A stretch of DNA of 64,000 nucleotides from Tsukamurella conjunctivitidis (GTDB lineage Bacteria; Actinomycetota; Actinomycetes; Mycobacteriales; Mycobacteriaceae). Position numbers and translations under genes: made by a program. How positions within the stretch are numbered: position 1 is the first letter of the stretch; each line of letters begins with the position of its first letter. Shown piece by piece: positions 61,814 to 64,000 of this stretch. The notes under the pieces are model-generated. The model saw only the letters and a list, made by a program, of their open reading frames with translations. It made no database searches and had not been told where the DNA came from. The stretch covers positions 310,001-374,000 of the forward strand of contig NZ_VIGX01000002.1 in NCBI RefSeq assembly GCF_007858475.1, written 5' to 3'.

Positions 61814-62638
61814 ATGACCGTACCGAATGTGAAGCTCAATAACGGAACCTCGATCCCCCAGCTCGGCTTCGGCGTCTGGCAGGTGCCGGACGACGGTGCG
61901 CGCGACGCCGTCGCGGAGGCGCTGCGCGTCGGATACCGGTCCATCGACACGGCCAAGGTCTACGAGAACGAGGCCGGCACCGGTCGCGCGATCGCCGAGA
62001 GCGGTCTCGCCCGCGACGAGGTCTTCCTCACCACCAAGCTGTGGAACTCGGACCAGGGCTTCGACGAGACCCTGCGCGCCGTCGAGGGCTCGCTCGAGCG
62101 GCTCGGCACCGACTACGTGGATCTCTACCTCATCCACTGGCCCGTGCCCGAGTACGACCGCTTCATCGACACCTTCAAGGCCTTCCAGCGGATCCGCGAC
62201 GAGGGGCGCGCGAAGGCCATCGGCGTCAGCAACTTCCGGGTCGAGGACCTGCGCCGCGTCATCGACGAGACCGGCGAGACCCCGGCCGTCAACCAGATCG
62301 AGCTGCACCCGGGGCTCCCGCAGGACGAGCTGCGCGCCTTCCACGCCGAGCACGGCATCGCCACCGAGGCGTGGTCGCCGCTGGGGCAGGGCGAGTCGCT
62401 CAAGGCCCCCGCGGTCACGGAGATCGCGACGGCGCACGGCGTGACGCCCGCGCAGGCGATCCTGCGCTGGCACCTGCAGCTGGGCAACGTCGTGATCCCC
62501 AAGTCGGTGACGCCCGCGCGCATCGCCGAGAACTTCGACGTCTTCGGCTTCTCGCTGTCGGATGACGAGGTCGCCCGCATCAGCGCGATCGAGGGCGAGC
62601 GCATCGGCCCGAACCCCGCGGAGTTCAACCTCCGCTGA
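61814..62638 (+). CDS. Aldo/keto reductase
   Basis: A 274-residue NADPH-dependent reductase of TIM-barrel fold. The catalytic tetrad is seen: D and Y in SIDTAKVYEN, K in TTKLWN, H in YLIHWP. LGFGVWQVPDDGAR and IPKSVTPARIAEN (NADPH binding) are typical. Related enzymes reduce 2,5-diketogluconate or methylglyoxal. Confidence 0.92.
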   Translation: MTVPNVKLNNGTSIPQLGFGVWQVPDDGARDAVAEALRVGYRSIDTAKVYENEAGTGRAIAESGLARDEVFLTTKLWNSDQGFDETLRAVEGSLERLGTDYVDLYLIHWPVPEYDRFIDTFKAFQRIRDEGRAKAIGVSNFRVEDLRRVIDETGETPAVNQIELHPGLPQDELRAFHAEHGIATEAWSPLGQGESLKAPAVTEIATAHGVTPAQAILRWHLQLGNVVIPKSVTPARIAENFDVFGFSLSDDEVARISAIEGERIGPNPAEFNLR

Positions 62639-62646
62639 TCGTCGTC

Positions 62647-62679
62647 AACCCCGGGTGCCGCGCCGCGGTTCCCGGGGTT
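62647..62679. terminator. Hairpin after the aldo/keto reductase
   Basis: AACCCCGGG (62647-62655) pairs exactly with CCCGGGGTT (62671-62679) across 15 nt that can fold further. It lies 9 nt after the stop. No long T-run follows. The rest of the space up to 62895 shows no gene I can support. Confidence 0.6.
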
Positions 62680-62895
62680 CGACGGTGCCTCCCGCCCGAC
62701 TCTCGGATTCCGTCCGATTCGGACCTGCCTCTCCTGCGACGCCCGCGGATGCCGGCGTCTGATCGGGGAGATGGCGTGCGGCAGGGAGGCGTAGGCGATT
62801 CGTGCGGATTCGGCGCCGAGCCTCGCAGAGCCCTTCGAAAGGTGATGCGCGGTGGATCTGTTCACACCGGACACGATCCGAGATCCGCCCGCACA

Positions 62896-63987
62896 TCAGT
62901 CCCGGCTTCCCCCAGGCCCCGCCGGACTCGCCAAAACCTCGGCGATCGCCCGCGCCGCCTCCCGCCCTGCGCGATTCGCGCCGATCGTCGATGCGGACGG
63001 GCCGTAGCCCAGCAGGTGCAGGCGCGGCTCGCCGGCGACCTCGGTGGCCAGTCGTCCGGTCATGACGATGCCGCCGCCGGGGGAACGCAGGTTCAGCGGC
63101 GCCAGGTGGTCCATCGAGTAGCGGAAGCCGGTGCACCACAGGATCACGTCCGCGGCCACCTGCGTGCCGTCGGCCAGCAGCGGACCGTCGGGCGTCAGGG
63201 CGCGGAACATCGGCTGCCGGACCAGGATCCCCGCGTCGATGCCGGCGCGCATCGCGGGCGTCAGCGGCAGGCCCGTCACCGAGACGACCGACCCGGGCGG
63301 CAGTCCCGCCCGCACCCGCTCCTCGACGCGCGCGACCGCGCGGCGGCCCTTGTCGGGGTCGAAGGGCGTGTCGTCCCACTGCACCTCGCGGCGGGTGAAC
63401 CACATCGTGCGAGCGACCGCCGAGATCTCGAGCAGCAGTTGCACGGCCGTGATGCCCGCGCCGACCACGGCCACCGTCTTCCCGGCGAAGGGCTCCGCGG
63501 TCCGGTAGTCGTGCGCGTGCAGCTGCGTGCCGCGGAACGACGCGGCGCCGCGCACCGTCGGCCAGAACGGGCTGTCCCACGTGCCGGTGCTGTTGATGAC
63601 CGCGCGGGTGCGGTACTCGAAGGGGCCCTCCGCGCCGTGCCCGGCGACCAGGAAGCCGCCGTCGGTCCGCGAGACCGAGGCGACGTGGGCGGGCCGGTGC
63701 ACGTCGATGCCGAACCGCTTCTCGTACTCGCCGAAGTACTGCGCGACGCCGGTGGAGGCCGGAATGTCATCGCATTCGGTCCCGAGCGCGTCCTGCAGAC
63801 CCCAGCCCGGCAGGTCGTGCACGCGGTTCGCCGCACGGAGCGTCAGGGAGGGCCAGCGCTGCCGCCACGCGCCGCCCGGGCCTGAATTGTGATCGAGCAC
63901 AATCGAATTGTCGATCCCGAATCTGGGAAGGAAATAAGCGGCCGACAACCCGGCCTGGCCAGCACCGACCACGACGACATCCTTCAC
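62896..63987 (-). CDS. Flavin-containing monooxygenase-like oxidoreductase
   Basis: A 363-residue FAD/NADPH enzyme: FAD-binding VVGAGQAGLSAAYFLP at 6-21 and NADPH-binding VAVVGAGITAVQLLLEIS around 175-190. The linking FMO-type motif region is present as FRGTQLHAHDYR. Bacterial relatives oxidise amines, ketones or sulfides. The ATG at 63987 is only 13 bp from the window edge, so upstream signals cannot be judged. Confidence 0.85.
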   Translation of the reverse strand: MKDVVVVGAGQAGLSAAYFLPRFGIDNSIVLDHNSGPGGAWRQRWPSLTLRAANRVHDLPGWGLQDALGTECDDIPASTGVAQYFGEYEKRFGIDVHRPAHVASVSRTDGGFLVAGHGAEGPFEYRTRAVINSTGTWDSPFWPTVRGAASFRGTQLHAHDYRTAEPFAGKTVAVVGAGITAVQLLLEISAVARTMWFTRREVQWDDTPFDPDKGRRAVARVEERVRAGLPPGSVVSVTGLPLTPAMRAGIDAGILVRQPMFRALTPDGPLLADGTQVAADVILWCTGFRYSMDHLAPLNLRSPGGGIVMTGRLATEVAGEPRLHLLGYGPSASTIGANRAGREAARAIAEVLASPAGPGGSRD

Positions 63988-64000
63988 CCCCGTAGCGTAG

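Overview
The window is high-GC (about 70%) actinobacterial DNA from the order Mycobacteriales, most likely a Tsukamurella-type genus. Reasons: GTG starts and 4-bp GTGA gene overlaps are common; many genes look leaderless (a TANNNT box 6-7 nt before the start codon); a bacterial XPB helicase, SepH, a resuscitation-promoting factor, DUF2771/DUF3027/DUF2530 proteins and a fused AccD3 are present. Recalled from memory, much of the gene order follows the M. tuberculosis Rv0858c-Rv0904c region (dapC, XPB, helicase-associated protein, moaC-mog-moaE, rpf, moaD-moaA, cspB, DUF2771, MFS, DUF3027, MarR, SpoU, sepH, serC, citA, gltA, accD3), with extra genes inserted. No rRNA, tRNA, CRISPR array or clear prophage was seen.

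Layout. 1-8.2 kb: a split sugar phosphotransferase system (EIIC leftward, EIIB and EIIA rightward), a DUF445/Abi-alpha pair, a MerR-controlled DUF418 gene, an AurF-like di-iron oxygenase and a DasR/NagR-like GntR regulator whose own promoter carries nearly the same 16-bp operator as the PTS promoter. 8.2-16 kb: LLM oxidoreductase, aminotransferase, FAD oxidoreductase, a TetR-MFS efflux unit with a perfect operator, and a 13E12-type HNH gene. 15.9-24.3 kb: XPB and its usual partner, separated by an accessory block with an acetyltransferase insert bounded by 58-bp direct repeats, a frameshifted YqeB-like gene, a TetR gene and a YciI/ECF sigma module.

24.3-30.1 kb: molybdenum-cofactor genes on both sides of a cell-wall island holding a resuscitation-promoting factor (c-di-AMP riboswitch, CRP-like site) and an elastin-like secreted protein; then cspB. 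30.1-43.3 kb: a TetR/MFS pair with a 36-bp operator, DUF2771 and MFS genes, a DUF3027/sacsin-like ATPase/PAP2 operon, DUF2530, MarR, Eis-like acetyltransferase, SpoU methyltransferase, MFS, and a decayed stretch. 43.3-57.5 kb: sepH, serC, citA, pdxH, an amidohydrolase, MFS, a DsbA-like lipoprotein, an SDR/TetR pair with three operator copies, an aldose epimerase, gltA, an FKBP and a Thr/Pro-rich lipoprotein. 57.5-64 kb: HugZ-like protein, mntH with a palindromic operator, a twin DUF4333 protein, AccD3, aldo/keto reductase and a flavin monooxygenase.

The best candidates for something new are the rpf/elastin-like island with its layered control, the repeat-bounded insertion between yqeB and XPB, the PTS/GntR operator pair, and the sacsin-like ATPase operon. 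No complete undescribed system can be proved from sequence alone.
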